From the NCBI GenBank assembly GCA_023412435.1, contig JAEYNS010000196.1, positions 1-11,239 of the forward strand: a stretch of DNA of 11,239 nucleotides. Reading direction: 5' to 3'. Below are positions 1-6,711 of the stretch, in pieces. Source of the stretch: Actinomycetes bacterium. GTDB taxonomy: Bacteria > Actinomycetota > Actinomycetes > Propionibacteriales > Propionibacteriaceae. Position 1 is the first letter of the stretch, and the number at the start of each line of letters is the position of its first letter. The notes under the pieces are model-generated. The model was not told the origin of the DNA. It made no database searches and worked only from the letters and a program-made list of their open reading frames with translations. A program made the position numbers and the translations under genes.

Positions 1-168
1 GTGGCCCAGCTGGCCGAGGGCGCCGAGCTCGAACAGGCGATCCGGGTCGCGGGGGTGGCGGCGTCCATCACCGTGACCCGGCCGGGTGCCGCCGACTCGA
101 TGCCGCGGCGCTCCGAGATCCAGGCCGCGCTGTCGGGCGCGTTCGGGATGGCAGCACCGGCCGGATAG
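1..168 (+). CDS. PfkB/ribokinase-family sugar kinase, C-terminal end (partial)
   Basis: The first 56 codons are open from base 1 and stop at TAG 166–168; the gene starts before the window. The visible tail reads ...AIRVAGVAASITVTRPGAADSMP..., and the string TRPGAADSMP followed by a short amphipathic end is the characteristic C-terminus of ribokinase-type PfkB sugar kinases, where alternate hydrophobic and small residues form the last helix after the catalytic GAGD loop (not in view). Such kinases phosphorylate ribose or a related sugar with ATP in the cytoplasm. It is on the same strand as obgE, 30 bases upstream, and probably co-transcribed. The exact sugar cannot be told from this fragment. 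Confidence 0.75.
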   Translation: MAQLAEGAELEQAIRVAGVAASITVTRPGAADSMPRRSEIQAALSGAFGMAAPAG

Positions 169-196
169 ACTCCTCGGGTTCCCCCTGCAAGGAGTC
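168..196 (+). promoter_or_regulatory. Stem-loop that would sequester the obgE ribosome-binding site
   Basis: GACTCCT (168–174) is perfectly complementary to AGGAGTC (190–196), leaving a 15-base loop. The right arm contains the AAGGAG-type Shine–Dalgarno sequence of obgE (189–194), four bases before ATG 199. The left arm begins at the last base of the upstream stop codon. A ribosome finishing the sugar-kinase gene would open the stem, so the layout suggests translational coupling. The pairing is seen directly; the regulatory role is inference. Confidence 0.45.
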
Positions 197-198
197 CC

Positions 199-1683
199 AT
201 GGCCATCCCGTCCTTCGTCGACAGGGCTACCCTGCGGGTCGCTGCCGGCAACGGCGGACATGGGTGCGCCTCCGTGCACCGGGAGAAGTTCAAGCCGCTC
301 GGCGGGCCGGACGGCGGCAACGGCGGCGACGGCGGGTCGGTCATCATCCGCGTCGACCCCAGCCTGACCACCTTGGTCGAGTACCACCGGCAGTCCCAGC
401 GCAGGGCCGCCAACGGCCAGCCCGGACGGGGCGACTACGCCAACGGCGCCAACGCCGAGGACGTCGTCCTGATGGTCCCCGACGGCACCGTGGTGCGCGA
501 CTCCGACACCGGCGAGGTGCTCGCCGACCTGCTGGGTCCGGGTGCCGAGGTGGTCGTCGCCGCCGGCGGCCGTGGCGGGCTGGGCAATGCCGCGCTGGCC
601 TCCAGCGCCCGCAAGGCTCCCGGCTTCGCCCTGCTCGGCGAAGAGGGCGAATCCCGGGTCATCACCCTCGAGCTGAAGGTGGTGGCAGACGTCGGTCTGG
701 TCGGCTTCCCGAGCGCGGGCAAGTCGTCGCTGATCGCGGCGATCTCGCGGGCGCGTCCCAAGATCGCCGACTACCCGTTCACCACCCTGGTGCCGAACCT
801 CGGCGTCGTGGTCAGGGGCGAGACCACCTACACCGTCGCCGATGTCCCCGGCCTGATCGAGGGTGCCAGCCTCGGCAAGGGGCTCGGTCACGACTTCCTG
901 CGGCACATCGAGCGGTGCTGGGCGCTGGTGCACGTGATCGACTGCGCCACCTACGAGGCGGGTCGTGACCCGGTCTCCGACCTGGACGTGATCGAGGCCG
1001 AACTGGCAGCCCACGGCGGCCTCGAGGACCGTCCCCGGCTCGTTGCGCTCAACAAGAGCGACGTCCCCGACGCCGCCGAGCTCGCTGAGCTCGTCACTCC
1101 CGACCTGGTCGCCCGCGGGCTGGCGGTCTACCCGGTGTCGGCCAAGACGGGGGAGGGGCTAAACGCGCTCACCTTCGCACTGGCCGAACTGGTCGCGGCC
1201 CGCCGTGCCGCCGCGCCGCCGCCGGCGCCGGCCACGATCGTGATCCGGCCCCAACCGGTGGCCGGCCCCGAGTTCACGATCGCCAGGCAGGGCGACGGTG
1301 AGGGCGGCTTCGTCTGGCGGGTTCGCGGCACCAAGCCGGAGCGCTGGGTGCGGCAGACCGACTTCAACAACGCTGAGGCGGTCGGCTACCTCGCCGACCG
1401 GTTCGCCCGGCTCGGCATCGAGGACGAACTGCTCGCGCTCGGGGCGCAGGCAGGCGACGCCGTCGCCATCGGTGCCGAGAACCCGGTGGTCTTCGACTTC
1501 GCCCCGCAGATCGAGATCGGGGCCGAGATCCTCTCCCGGCGCGGCGAGGACCAGCGGCTCAACGCGCCGCGGCCCGCCGCCGCACGCCGGCGCGAGCGGG
1601 ACGCCGCCTACCACGCCGAGCGCGAGGCCGAGAAGCTGACCCGGCTGGCGGCCGAAGGGCTGGGGGACGACGAGGATGACTGA
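199..1683 (+). CDS. obgE: Obg-family GTPase (ObgE/CgtA)
   Basis: Large-subunit ribosome assembly GTPase of the Obg family, a cytoplasmic, essential regulator also linked to stringent-response control. The 494 residues show all three domains: the glycine-rich Obg fold (about 2–160, with [12 protein letters not shown] near 35–46), the G domain (about 161–335) and a C-terminal OCT domain (about 345–435). The G motifs are complete: P-loop GFPSAGKSS at 169–177, switch threonines in PFTTL at 193–197, DVPGLI at 215–220, NKSD at 285–288 and SAK at 314–316. A charged tail (about 455–494, ending in acidic residues) is typical of actinobacterial Obg. ATG 199 has a clear AAGGAG ribosome-binding site. The 3' end overlaps proB by 8 bases. 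Start and identity are secure. Confidence 0.98.
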   Translation: MAIPSFVDRATLRVAAGNGGHGCASVHREKFKPLGGPDGGNGGDGGSVIIRVDPSLTTLVEYHRQSQRRAANGQPGRGDYANGANAEDVVLMVPDGTVVRDSDTGEVLADLLGPGAEVVVAAGGRGGLGNAALASSARKAPGFALLGEEGESRVITLELKVVADVGLVGFPSAGKSSLIAAISRARPKIADYPFTTLVPNLGVVVRGETTYTVADVPGLIEGASLGKGLGHDFLRHIERCWALVHVIDCATYEAGRDPVSDLDVIEAELAAHGGLEDRPRLVALNKSDVPDAAELAELVTPDLVARGLAVYPVSAKTGEGLNALTFALAELVAARRAAAPPPAPATIVIRPQPVAGPEFTIARQGDGEGGFVWRVRGTKPERWVRQTDFNNAEAVGYLADRFARLGIEDELLALGAQAGDAVAIGAENPVVFDFAPQIEIGAEILSRRGEDQRLNAPRPAAARRRERDAAYHAEREAEKLTRLAAEGLGDDEDD

Positions 1684-2836
1684 GGAGACCGGGTCGCAGG
1701 CCGGCGTGGTGCTGCGGCCTCAGCTGACCGGTGCGCGCCGGATCGTGGTCAAGGTGGGCTCGTCCTCCCTCACCGACCGGTCAGGGGCGCTCGACCCGGT
1801 GCGGCTGGAGTCACTGGTCGACGCCCTGGTGGCGGCCCGCGGTCGAGGCCAGGACGTCGTCCTGGTCTCGTCCGGCGCGATGGCCTCGGGGATGCGGCCG
1901 CTGCGGATGAAGCACCGGCCGCGTGACCTCGCCAGCAAGCAGGCAGCAGCCTCGGTGGGGCAGGGCCTGCTGGTGGGCCACTACGGCACCCTGTTCGCCC
2001 GGCACGGCCTGACCGTCGGTCAGGTCCTGCTGACCGTCGAGGACGTCGCCCGCCACGACCACTACCGCAACGCGCTTCGTACCTTCAACCGCCTGCTCGA
2101 ACTCGGCGTGGTCCCCATCGTCAACGAGAACGACACGGTGGCCACCCACGAGATCCGGTTCGGTGACAACGACCGGCTCGCTGCCCTTGTCGCCCACCTG
2201 GTCGGCGCCGACGCCCTGGTGCTGCTGTCGGACGTCGACGCCCTGTACACAACCCACCCGTCCGACCCCGCCGCGCAGCGGATCACCGAGGTCGCCGACG
2301 TCGACGACCTCGACGTCGACACCTCGGGCCGGGGTGCAGCCGTGGGGACCGGCGGGATGGAGACCAAGCTGCAGGCGGCCCGGATAGCGACCGCCGCCGG
2401 TATCCCCGTGGTGCTCGCCGGCGCCGCCCAGGTCTCCGAGGCGGTGGCGGGCGAACCGGTGGGCACCCTGTTCCACCCGACCGGCAAGCGTCGGGCGCGC
2501 AAGCTGCTGTGGCTGGCCTACGCCTCGCACTCGCGTGGGGAACTGGTGCTCGACGCCGGCGCCGTCCGCGCGGTCACCGAGCGCAAGGCGTCCCTGCTCC
2601 CGGCGGGGATCGTCGCGGTGCACGGCGACTTCGCCGCCGGAGACCCGGTCCGGCTGGTCACCGAGACCGGCACCGTCATCGCCCGCGGCCTGGTGAGCTA
2701 CGACGCGTCAGAGCTGCCCACCATGATCGGACGCAGCACGCGGGACCTGGCCGCGGAGTTCGGCCCCCAGTTCGACCGCGAGGTGGTCCACCGGGACGAC
2801 CTCATCCTGAAGCCACGGAAGGCGAAAGCGGAATGA
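1676..2836 (+). CDS. proB: Glutamate 5-kinase with PUA domain
   Basis: First step of proline synthesis: ATP-dependent phosphorylation of L-glutamate to glutamyl-5-phosphate, which is handed to ProA. At 386 residues it is the long form. An amino-acid kinase domain (about 20–255) carries VKVGSSSLT at 25–33, the SSGAM loop at 65–69, NENDTV at 150–155, [12 protein letters not shown] at 162–173 and [12 protein letters not shown] at 224–235. A PUA domain (about 287–365) follows. ATG 1676 lies inside the end of obgE (8-base overlap), with GGGGGA at 1662–1667 as a possible ribosome-binding site. The family is usually feedback-inhibited by proline. The stop overlaps the next gene by 4 bases (ATGA), so the two are likely translationally coupled. 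Confidence 0.97.
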   Translation: MTEETGSQAGVVLRPQLTGARRIVVKVGSSSLTDRSGALDPVRLESLVDALVAARGRGQDVVLVSSGAMASGMRPLRMKHRPRDLASKQAAASVGQGLLVGHYGTLFARHGLTVGQVLLTVEDVARHDHYRNALRTFNRLLELGVVPIVNENDTVATHEIRFGDNDRLAALVAHLVGADALVLLSDVDALYTTHPSDPAAQRITEVADVDDLDVDTSGRGAAVGTGGMETKLQAARIATAAGIPVVLAGAAQVSEAVAGEPVGTLFHPTGKRRARKLLWLAYASHSRGELVLDAGAVRAVTERKASLLPAGIVAVHGDFAAGDPVRLVTETGTVIARGLVSYDASELPTMIGRSTRDLAAEFGPQFDREVVHRDDLILKPRKAKAE

Positions 2837-3489
2837 CCGCTGAGTTCATCATCGGCTGGCTGGCCACCACGGTGGCCATGCTGCTCGCGGTCCCGCAGAT
2901 CGTCCGCCTGGTGCGCACGAAGTACAACACCGACGGGCTCTCGCTGGTGCTGTGGCAGGCGCTCCTCACCATCAACCTCTCCTGGTTGGTGCACGGCTGC
3001 CTGATCAACGCGGCCAACATGGTGGTCACCAATCTCGTCGGGCTGGCGTCGACCACGACGATCATCGTCATGATCTCGCGCGCCCGCGGGTTGAACCTGG
3101 CCAAGGTGGTGGCCCCGGGGATCGGGGGCGCGGTCGCCCTGGTGGGGGTGGAGCTGTGGCTCGGCCCGGCCGCCTTCGGGATCGCCGCGCTGATCCCCGC
3201 GGTCATCTCGAACTCCGGCCAGACCGTCGAACTCGCCCGGGCCCCGCGGGTCACCGGGGTGGCGCCGCTGTTCCTCGTCGGCGGGGTGGTCAACCAGGCC
3301 CTGTGGTTCGCCTGGTCGATCCTCGCCGGGGATCCGGGAACCATGATCACAGCTCCGATCACCGGCGTGATCGCGCTGGTGAACCTGGTCTGGTGGGCGC
3401 TGCGCAAGGCGGGGATGCGGCCCCTGTTCGTCCGCCCCGTGCCCGTCGAGGCTTCCCCCCAGACGTCGCAGGTATCCTGCGAGACGTGA
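2833..3489 (+). CDS. Seven-helix SWEET/PQ-loop-like membrane transporter
   Basis: A 218-residue integral membrane protein inserted between proB and proA. I see seven hydrophobic segments (about 4–27, 37–58, 62–82, 89–110, 113–135, 141–166, 170–193) in a 3+1+3 pattern. The two triple-helix bundles look like an internal repeat: [12 protein letters not shown] at 19–30 corresponds to [12 protein letters not shown] at 127–138, and both are followed by a polar turn and a helix with N...W (N48/W51; N154/W158). AVPQ is the PQ-loop signature of the MtN3/SWEET/cystinosin clan. Bacterial members are mostly single-bundle SemiSWEETs of about 90 residues, so this two-bundle form is unusual. ATG 2833 overlaps the proB stop (ATGA), with GGAAGG at 2817–2822; its stop overlaps proA (GTGA). 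Cargo is unknown; a sugar or an amino acid linked to proline metabolism is possible. Confidence 0.8.
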   Translation: MTAEFIIGWLATTVAMLLAVPQIVRLVRTKYNTDGLSLVLWQALLTINLSWLVHGCLINAANMVVTNLVGLASTTTIIVMISRARGLNLAKVVAPGIGGAVALVGVELWLGPAAFGIAALIPAVISNSGQTVELARAPRVTGVAPLFLVGGVVNQALWFAWSILAGDPGTMITAPITGVIALVNLVWWALRKAGMRPLFVRPVPVEASPQTSQVSCET

Positions 3490-4760
3490 CCACCCTCGAG
3501 TCCCGTCCGCTGATCGGTACCACCTTCCCCGAGCAGGCTGCGCTGGCCAGGACGGCTGCGCGCGAGCTCGCGACCCTCACCCGGGCGGCCAAGGACGCGG
3601 CGCTGCACGCGATGGCCGACGCGCTGCTCGAGGCGAGTGACGACGTGCTGTCGGCGAACGCCGCCGACGTCGACGCCGCGCGGGCGGCAGGCCTCGGAGA
3701 CGCCCTGATCGACCGGCTCAGCCTCACCCCGGCACGGGTCGCGGGGATGGCGGACGGGCTGCGCGCCCTGGCCGGCCTGCCCGACCCCGTCGGCGTCGTG
3801 GTGCGCGGCTGGACGAACCCCAACGGGGTCAGGGTCCGGCAGGTCCGGGTGCCGCTCGGTGTGGTCGGCATCATCTACGAGGCCCGTCCCAATGTCACAG
3901 CGGACGCGGCCGGGATCTGCCTGAAGTCGGGCAACGCCGCGCTGCTGCGCGGCTCGTCGTCGACGATCAACTCCAACCGGGCCGTGACCACCGCGCTGCA
4001 CGCCGGGCTGGCGCAGGCGGGCCTCCCGACGGCCGCCGTCCAGCTGGTCGAGGGCGACCGCAGCGTGACCGAGCAGATGATGGCCGCCCGCGGCCTGCTC
4101 GACGTTCTCATCCCGCGCGGCGGGGCGGGACTGATCAACGCCGTGGTGTCCGGTTCGAAGGTGCCGGTGATCGAGACCGGGACCGGCAACTGTCACCTGT
4201 TCGTCGACGCCACCGCCGACCTCGACACCGCGCTGCAGATCCTGCTGAACGCCAAGACCCAGCGGCCGAGCGTGTGCAACGCCGTCGAGACGGTCCTGGT
4301 GCACGAGGCGGTCGCCGAGCGGTTCCTGCCGCAGGCGCTGGCGGCGCTCGCGGCGGCCGGGGTCACCGTCCACGGCAGCCCCGAGGTGGTCGCGGTCTCG
4401 CCGGAGGTCGTGCCGGCCGGTCCCGACGAGTTCGACGGCGAGTACCTCTCGCTGGATCTCGCCGCCCGGGTCGTCGACTCGCTGGACGAGGCGATCGACC
4501 ACATCCGCCGCCACACCACCGGCCACTCCGAGACGATCGTCACCCAGGACCGCCGCTCCGCCGACCGGTTCGTCGCCGAGGTGGATGCTGCCGCCGTCCT
4601 GGTGAACGCGTCCAGCCGGTTCGTCGACGGTGGCGAGTTCGGTTTCGGTGCCGAGATCGGCATCTCCACCCAGAAGCTGCACGCCCGCGGCCCGATGGGC
4701 CTGGAGGAGATGACGTCCACCAAGTACGTGGTCGAGGGCGACGGCCAGACCCGCGCCTGA
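3486..4760 (+). CDS. proA: Glutamate-5-semialdehyde dehydrogenase (gamma-glutamyl phosphate reductase)
   Basis: Second step of proline synthesis: NADPH-dependent reduction of glutamyl-5-phosphate to glutamate-5-semialdehyde. The 424-residue length is normal. Family landmarks are [20 protein letters not shown] at 123–142, the LKSGNA cofactor-binding stretch at 146–151, IPRGGAGLI at 209–217, the catalytic cysteine C264 in [13 protein letters not shown], and the end motif [20 protein letters not shown] at 384–403. I chose GTG 3486 because it overlaps the preceding stop by 4 bases (GTGA), the same coupling used by the neighbours; there is no good Shine–Dalgarno, which fits reinitiation after the upstream gene. 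A start here leaves about 15 residues before the first conserved helix, as in homologues. Confidence 0.97.
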   Translation: MTTLESRPLIGTTFPEQAALARTAARELATLTRAAKDAALHAMADALLEASDDVLSANAADVDAARAAGLGDALIDRLSLTPARVAGMADGLRALAGLPDPVGVVVRGWTNPNGVRVRQVRVPLGVVGIIYEARPNVTADAAGICLKSGNAALLRGSSSTINSNRAVTTALHAGLAQAGLPTAAVQLVEGDRSVTEQMMAARGLLDVLIPRGGAGLINAVVSGSKVPVIETGTGNCHLFVDATADLDTALQILLNAKTQRPSVCNAVETVLVHEAVAERFLPQALAALAAAGVTVHGSPEVVAVSPEVVPAGPDEFDGEYLSLDLAARVVDSLDEAIDHIRRHTTGHSETIVTQDRRSADRFVAEVDAAAVLVNASSRFVDGGEFGFGAEIGISTQKLHARGPMGLEEMTSTKYVVEGDGQTRA

Positions 4761-4761
4761 C

Positions 4762-4815
4762 CCGGGGACGGTTCCTCGGCTCACCGGGGACGGTTCCGCG
4801 GCTCACCGGGGACGG
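4762..4815 (+). repeat. 22-bp tandem repeat, about 2.5 copies
   Basis: Right after the proA stop, a 22-base unit starting CCGGGGACGGTTCC and ending CGGCTCA occurs at 4762–4783 and 4784–4805 with one difference (base 15, T versus G), then a third partial copy (CCGGGGACGG) at 4806–4815. It is non-coding. The core GGGGACGGTTCC resembles short intergenic repeats found scattered in some high-GC genomes, but no family can be assigned from one locus. Confidence 0.75.
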
Positions 4816-4892
4816 ACCCGCACCCCGCTGACTGGACACTTGTGGCCGACTTCGGCGGCAACTGACCACCGGGGGCTGACGTGGTACCGGCC

Positions 4893-4929
4893 CGGGACGC
4901 GGCCCTCGCACGCGTGCGGGCCGCTCCCG
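4893..4929 (+). terminator. Strong GC-rich hairpin between the proA and nadD operons, possible terminator
   Basis: CGGGA (4893–4897) pairs with TCCCG (4925–4929); GCGGCC (4899–4904) pairs with GGCCGC (4919–4924). The inside is the self-complementary CGCACGCGTGCG (4907–4918), leaving only a C bulge and a CT bulge. This is an exceptionally stable 37-base structure. There is no T-run after it, so it is either an actinobacterial-type terminator without U-tract for the proA operon or a structure affecting the promoter that starts at the next base. Confidence 0.5.
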
Positions 4930-4942
4930 TATGATCCGGCGC
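4930..4942 (+). promoter_or_regulatory. Probable leaderless promoter of the nadD operon
   Basis: TATGAT (4930–4935) is a close match to the sigma-70/SigA -10 box and lies exactly 7 bases before ATG 4943, so transcription would begin at or next to the A of the start codon. No good -35 box is visible 17 bases upstream, where the GC hairpin sits. Leaderless starts with TANNNT at this spacing are common in actinobacteria. No Shine–Dalgarno precedes ATG 4943, which supports this reading. Confidence 0.55.
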
Positions 4943-5065
4943 ATGCAGATCGATGTGACGGTCCCGTTGGTTGTCGGCGTCGTGACCTTCCTGGTGCTCG
5001 CCGCGGGGCTGGGGTTCGTCCGGCAGGTCGGGCACTTCCGGCCGCACGCCAAGTCGGATGACTGA
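4943..5065 (+). CDS. 40-residue single-span membrane protein upstream of nadD
   Basis: A short open frame, M-Q-I-D-V-T-V-P then a hydrophobic helix (about 6–27), ending in a basic tail with [11 protein letters not shown] and then SDD. The charge pattern predicts N-terminus outside and C-terminus in the cytoplasm. Evidence that it is real: a -10 box at leaderless spacing, a well-formed transmembrane segment, third positions dominated by G and C, and an 8-base overlap with nadD that repeats the coupling seen throughout the operon (ATG 5058 inside GGATGACTGA). I do not recognise a family and assign no function; it could tether or regulate a neighbour, or act mainly as a leader cistron for nadD translation. 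Confidence 0.65.
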   Translation: MQIDVTVPLVVGVVTFLVLAAGLGFVRQVGHFRPHAKSDD

Positions 5066-5708
5066 AACCCGGCTGGCGCTGCCCGATCCGGGGACGCGGC
5101 GCCTCAGGCTGGGAGTGATGGGTGGCACCTTCGACCCGATCCACCACGGCCACCTGGTGGCGGCCAGCGAGGTGCAGGCACGGTTCAACCTCGACGAGGT
5201 GGTCTTCGTCCCGACCGGCGAGCCGTGGCAGAAGGCGAACCGCAAGGTCTCCCATGCCGAGGACCGGTACCTGATGACCACCATCGCCACCGCGTCGAAC
5301 CCGCGCTTCTCGGTGAGCCGGGTCGACATCCAGCGTCCCGGGCCCACCTACACCGTCGACACCCTGACCGACATCCGCGCGCAGCGGGGGAGCGACTGGG
5401 ATCTGTACTTCATCACGGGCGCGGACGCGCTCAGCCAGATCCTGACCTGGCGCGGCGCCGACCAGTTGTTCGACCTGGCGCACTTCGTGGGGGTGTCCCG
5501 GCCCGGCGTCCCGATGGGGCAGAGCGACATCGCCCACCTCCCCTCGGACAAGGTGAGCCTGCTCGAGATCCCCGCCCTGGCGATCTCGTCCACCGCCTGC
5601 CGCGAGCGGGTGGCCGCCGGCCTCCCGATCTGGTACCTGGTGCCGGACGGTATCGTGCAGTACATCGCCAAGCGCGGTCTTTACACCACCGACGAAGGAA
5701 GTTCATGA
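5058..5708 (+). CDS. nadD: Nicotinate-nucleotide adenylyltransferase
   Basis: Converts nicotinate mononucleotide and ATP to nicotinate adenine dinucleotide, the step before NAD synthetase, in the cytoplasm. The 216-residue protein is a nucleotidylyltransferase: [12 protein letters not shown] at 22–33 (the HxGH-type ATP site), a VPTGEPWQK substrate loop at 51–59, GADAL at 121–125, and ISSTACRER at 176–184 (the ISSTxxR signature). ATG 5058 overlaps the small upstream gene by 8 bases and gives 21 residues before the motif; there is no other ATG or GTG before it except next to the motif itself. It ends in ATGA overlap with rsfS. Confidence 0.96.
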   Translation: MTETRLALPDPGTRRLRLGVMGGTFDPIHHGHLVAASEVQARFNLDEVVFVPTGEPWQKANRKVSHAEDRYLMTTIATASNPRFSVSRVDIQRPGPTYTVDTLTDIRAQRGSDWDLYFITGADALSQILTWRGADQLFDLAHFVGVSRPGVPMGQSDIAHLPSDKVSLLEIPALAISSTACRERVAAGLPIWYLVPDGIVQYIAKRGLYTTDEGSS

Positions 5709-6085
5709 CGGCAACCGACAACGCCATCTCGATCGCCCGGCAGGCCGCCCTGGCCGCCCTCGACAAGCTGGCGCAGGATCCGGTTGCCTTCGACGTCTCC
5801 GAACGGCTCGCGATCACCGATGTCTTCCTGATCGTCACCGCCACGAACGAACGGCAGGTCGGCGCTGTGGTGGACGCGATCGAGGAGGCCCTGCTCAAGG
5901 CCGGCGTGAAGACCGTGCGGCGGGAGGGCGACCGGGAGAACCGCTGGGTGCTGATGGACTACCTGGACACGGTTGTGCACGTCCAGCACACCGAGGAGCG
6001 CGCCCTCTACGCCCTGGAGCGGCTCTGGAAGGACTGCCCGAGGATCGACCTCGACCTGCCGGAGCATCCCGCCCTTCCGGCATGA
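5705..6085 (+). CDS. rsfS: Ribosomal silencing factor RsfS (Iojap/DUF143)
   Basis: RsfS binds ribosomal protein L14 (uL14) and blocks joining of the 30S and 50S subunits, lowering translation in stationary phase or starvation. The 126-residue length and the sequence fit the family: [20 protein letters not shown] (21–40), [17 protein letters not shown] near 41–57, and the conserved C-terminal block [16 protein letters not shown] (78–93) followed by the aromatic ALERLW. ATG 5705 has a strong GAAGGAAG ribosome-binding site (5694–5701). It overlaps nadD by 4 bases and the following phosphatase by 4 bases. The nadD–rsfS pairing is widespread in bacteria. Confidence 0.96.
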   Translation: MTATDNAISIARQAALAALDKLAQDPVAFDVSERLAITDVFLIVTATNERQVGAVVDAIEEALLKAGVKTVRREGDRENRWVLMDYLDTVVHVQHTEERALYALERLWKDCPRIDLDLPEHPALPA

Positions 6086-6711
6086 CGGCGCGACTGGTAG
6101 TCCTGCTGCGCCACGGCGTCACCGAGTGGAACGCCGGCCGCCGGTTCCAGGGCCACGCCGACATCCCGCTGAGCCCGGACGGGGTCGCGCAGGCCGAGGC
6201 GGCCGCGCGGGTGCTGGCGGATTATCGTCCAAGCCGGGTCCTCACCTCTGACCTGGTCCGCGCAGCCCACACCGCCCGGATCGTGGCCGAAGCCGCCGGG
6301 GTGACGGCCGAGCCGGACTCGCGCTTCCGCGAGGTCGACGTCGGCTCCTGGGCGGGACTCGACCTCGACACCATCGCCGAGGTGGAACCGGACTTCTGGC
6401 CGGCGATCAGGGAGGGACGCGACTTCCGGCGCTCCCCGGAGGGCGAGACCGCCACCGAGGCCGGGCAGCGCGTGGCGGACGCCCTCGTCGAGTACGCCAC
6501 GGCCGCCGGTGACGGGGAGGCACTCATCGTGGTGGGCCACGGCCTGTCCCTCGGGGTCGCCGCCTTCTGGCTGATGGGCCTGGACTACTCGCACGCGCGG
6601 CGGTTCGGCGGCCTGCTGAACTGTGGCTGGGTGGAGCTTCAGCCCGGCGACCGGCACTGGAAGCTGCGCGCCTACAACCGGATCGCCGCCGGGGTGGCCG
6701 AGGTCAGCTGA
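6082..6711 (+). CDS. Histidine phosphatase superfamily protein, possible glucosyl-3-phosphoglycerate phosphatase
   Basis: A 209-residue branch-1 histidine phosphatase. The phosphate pocket is complete: R10–H11–G12 in LLRHGVTEWN (H11 becomes phosphorylated), R60 in SDLVRAAHTA, E84 in the REVDVG motif and H153 in VVGHGLS. The order nadD–rsfS–phosphatase matches M. tuberculosis Rv2421c–Rv2420c–Rv2419c, where Rv2419c is GpgP, which dephosphorylates glucosyl-3-phosphoglycerate in the methylglucose lipopolysaccharide/glucosylglycerate route. That synteny makes GpgP a reasonable guess, but the superfamily covers many substrates and no gpgS is in view. ATG 6082 overlaps rsfS (ATGA). The stop overlaps the convergent gene by 8 bases, so no separate terminator fits between them. 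Confidence 0.9.
   Translation: MTARLVVLLRHGVTEWNAGRRFQGHADIPLSPDGVAQAEAAARVLADYRPSRVLTSDLVRAAHTARIVAEAAGVTAEPDSRFREVDVGSWAGLDLDTIAEVEPDFWPAIREGRDFRRSPEGETATEAGQRVADALVEYATAAGDGEALIVVGHGLSLGVAAFWLMGLDYSHARRFGGLLNCGWVELQPGDRHWKLRAYNRIAAGVAEVS

Noticed and set aside
2296..2320. Repeated CGACGTCGAC inside proB
   Set aside because: It encodes the acidic loop DVDDLDVD of ProB; a coding repeat, not a regulatory site.
2952..3485. In-frame extension of proA upstream to an ATG at 2952
   Set aside because: That part would be a proline/arginine-rich shadow of the membrane-protein gene; conserved ProA sequence starts only after GTG 3486.
2802..4784. A 660-codon open frame on the minus strand antisense to the SWEET-like gene and proA
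   Set aside because: It mirrors well-supported genes, its sequence is arginine/glycine/glutamine-rich with no recognisable domain, and long antisense frames are expected in DNA this GC-rich.
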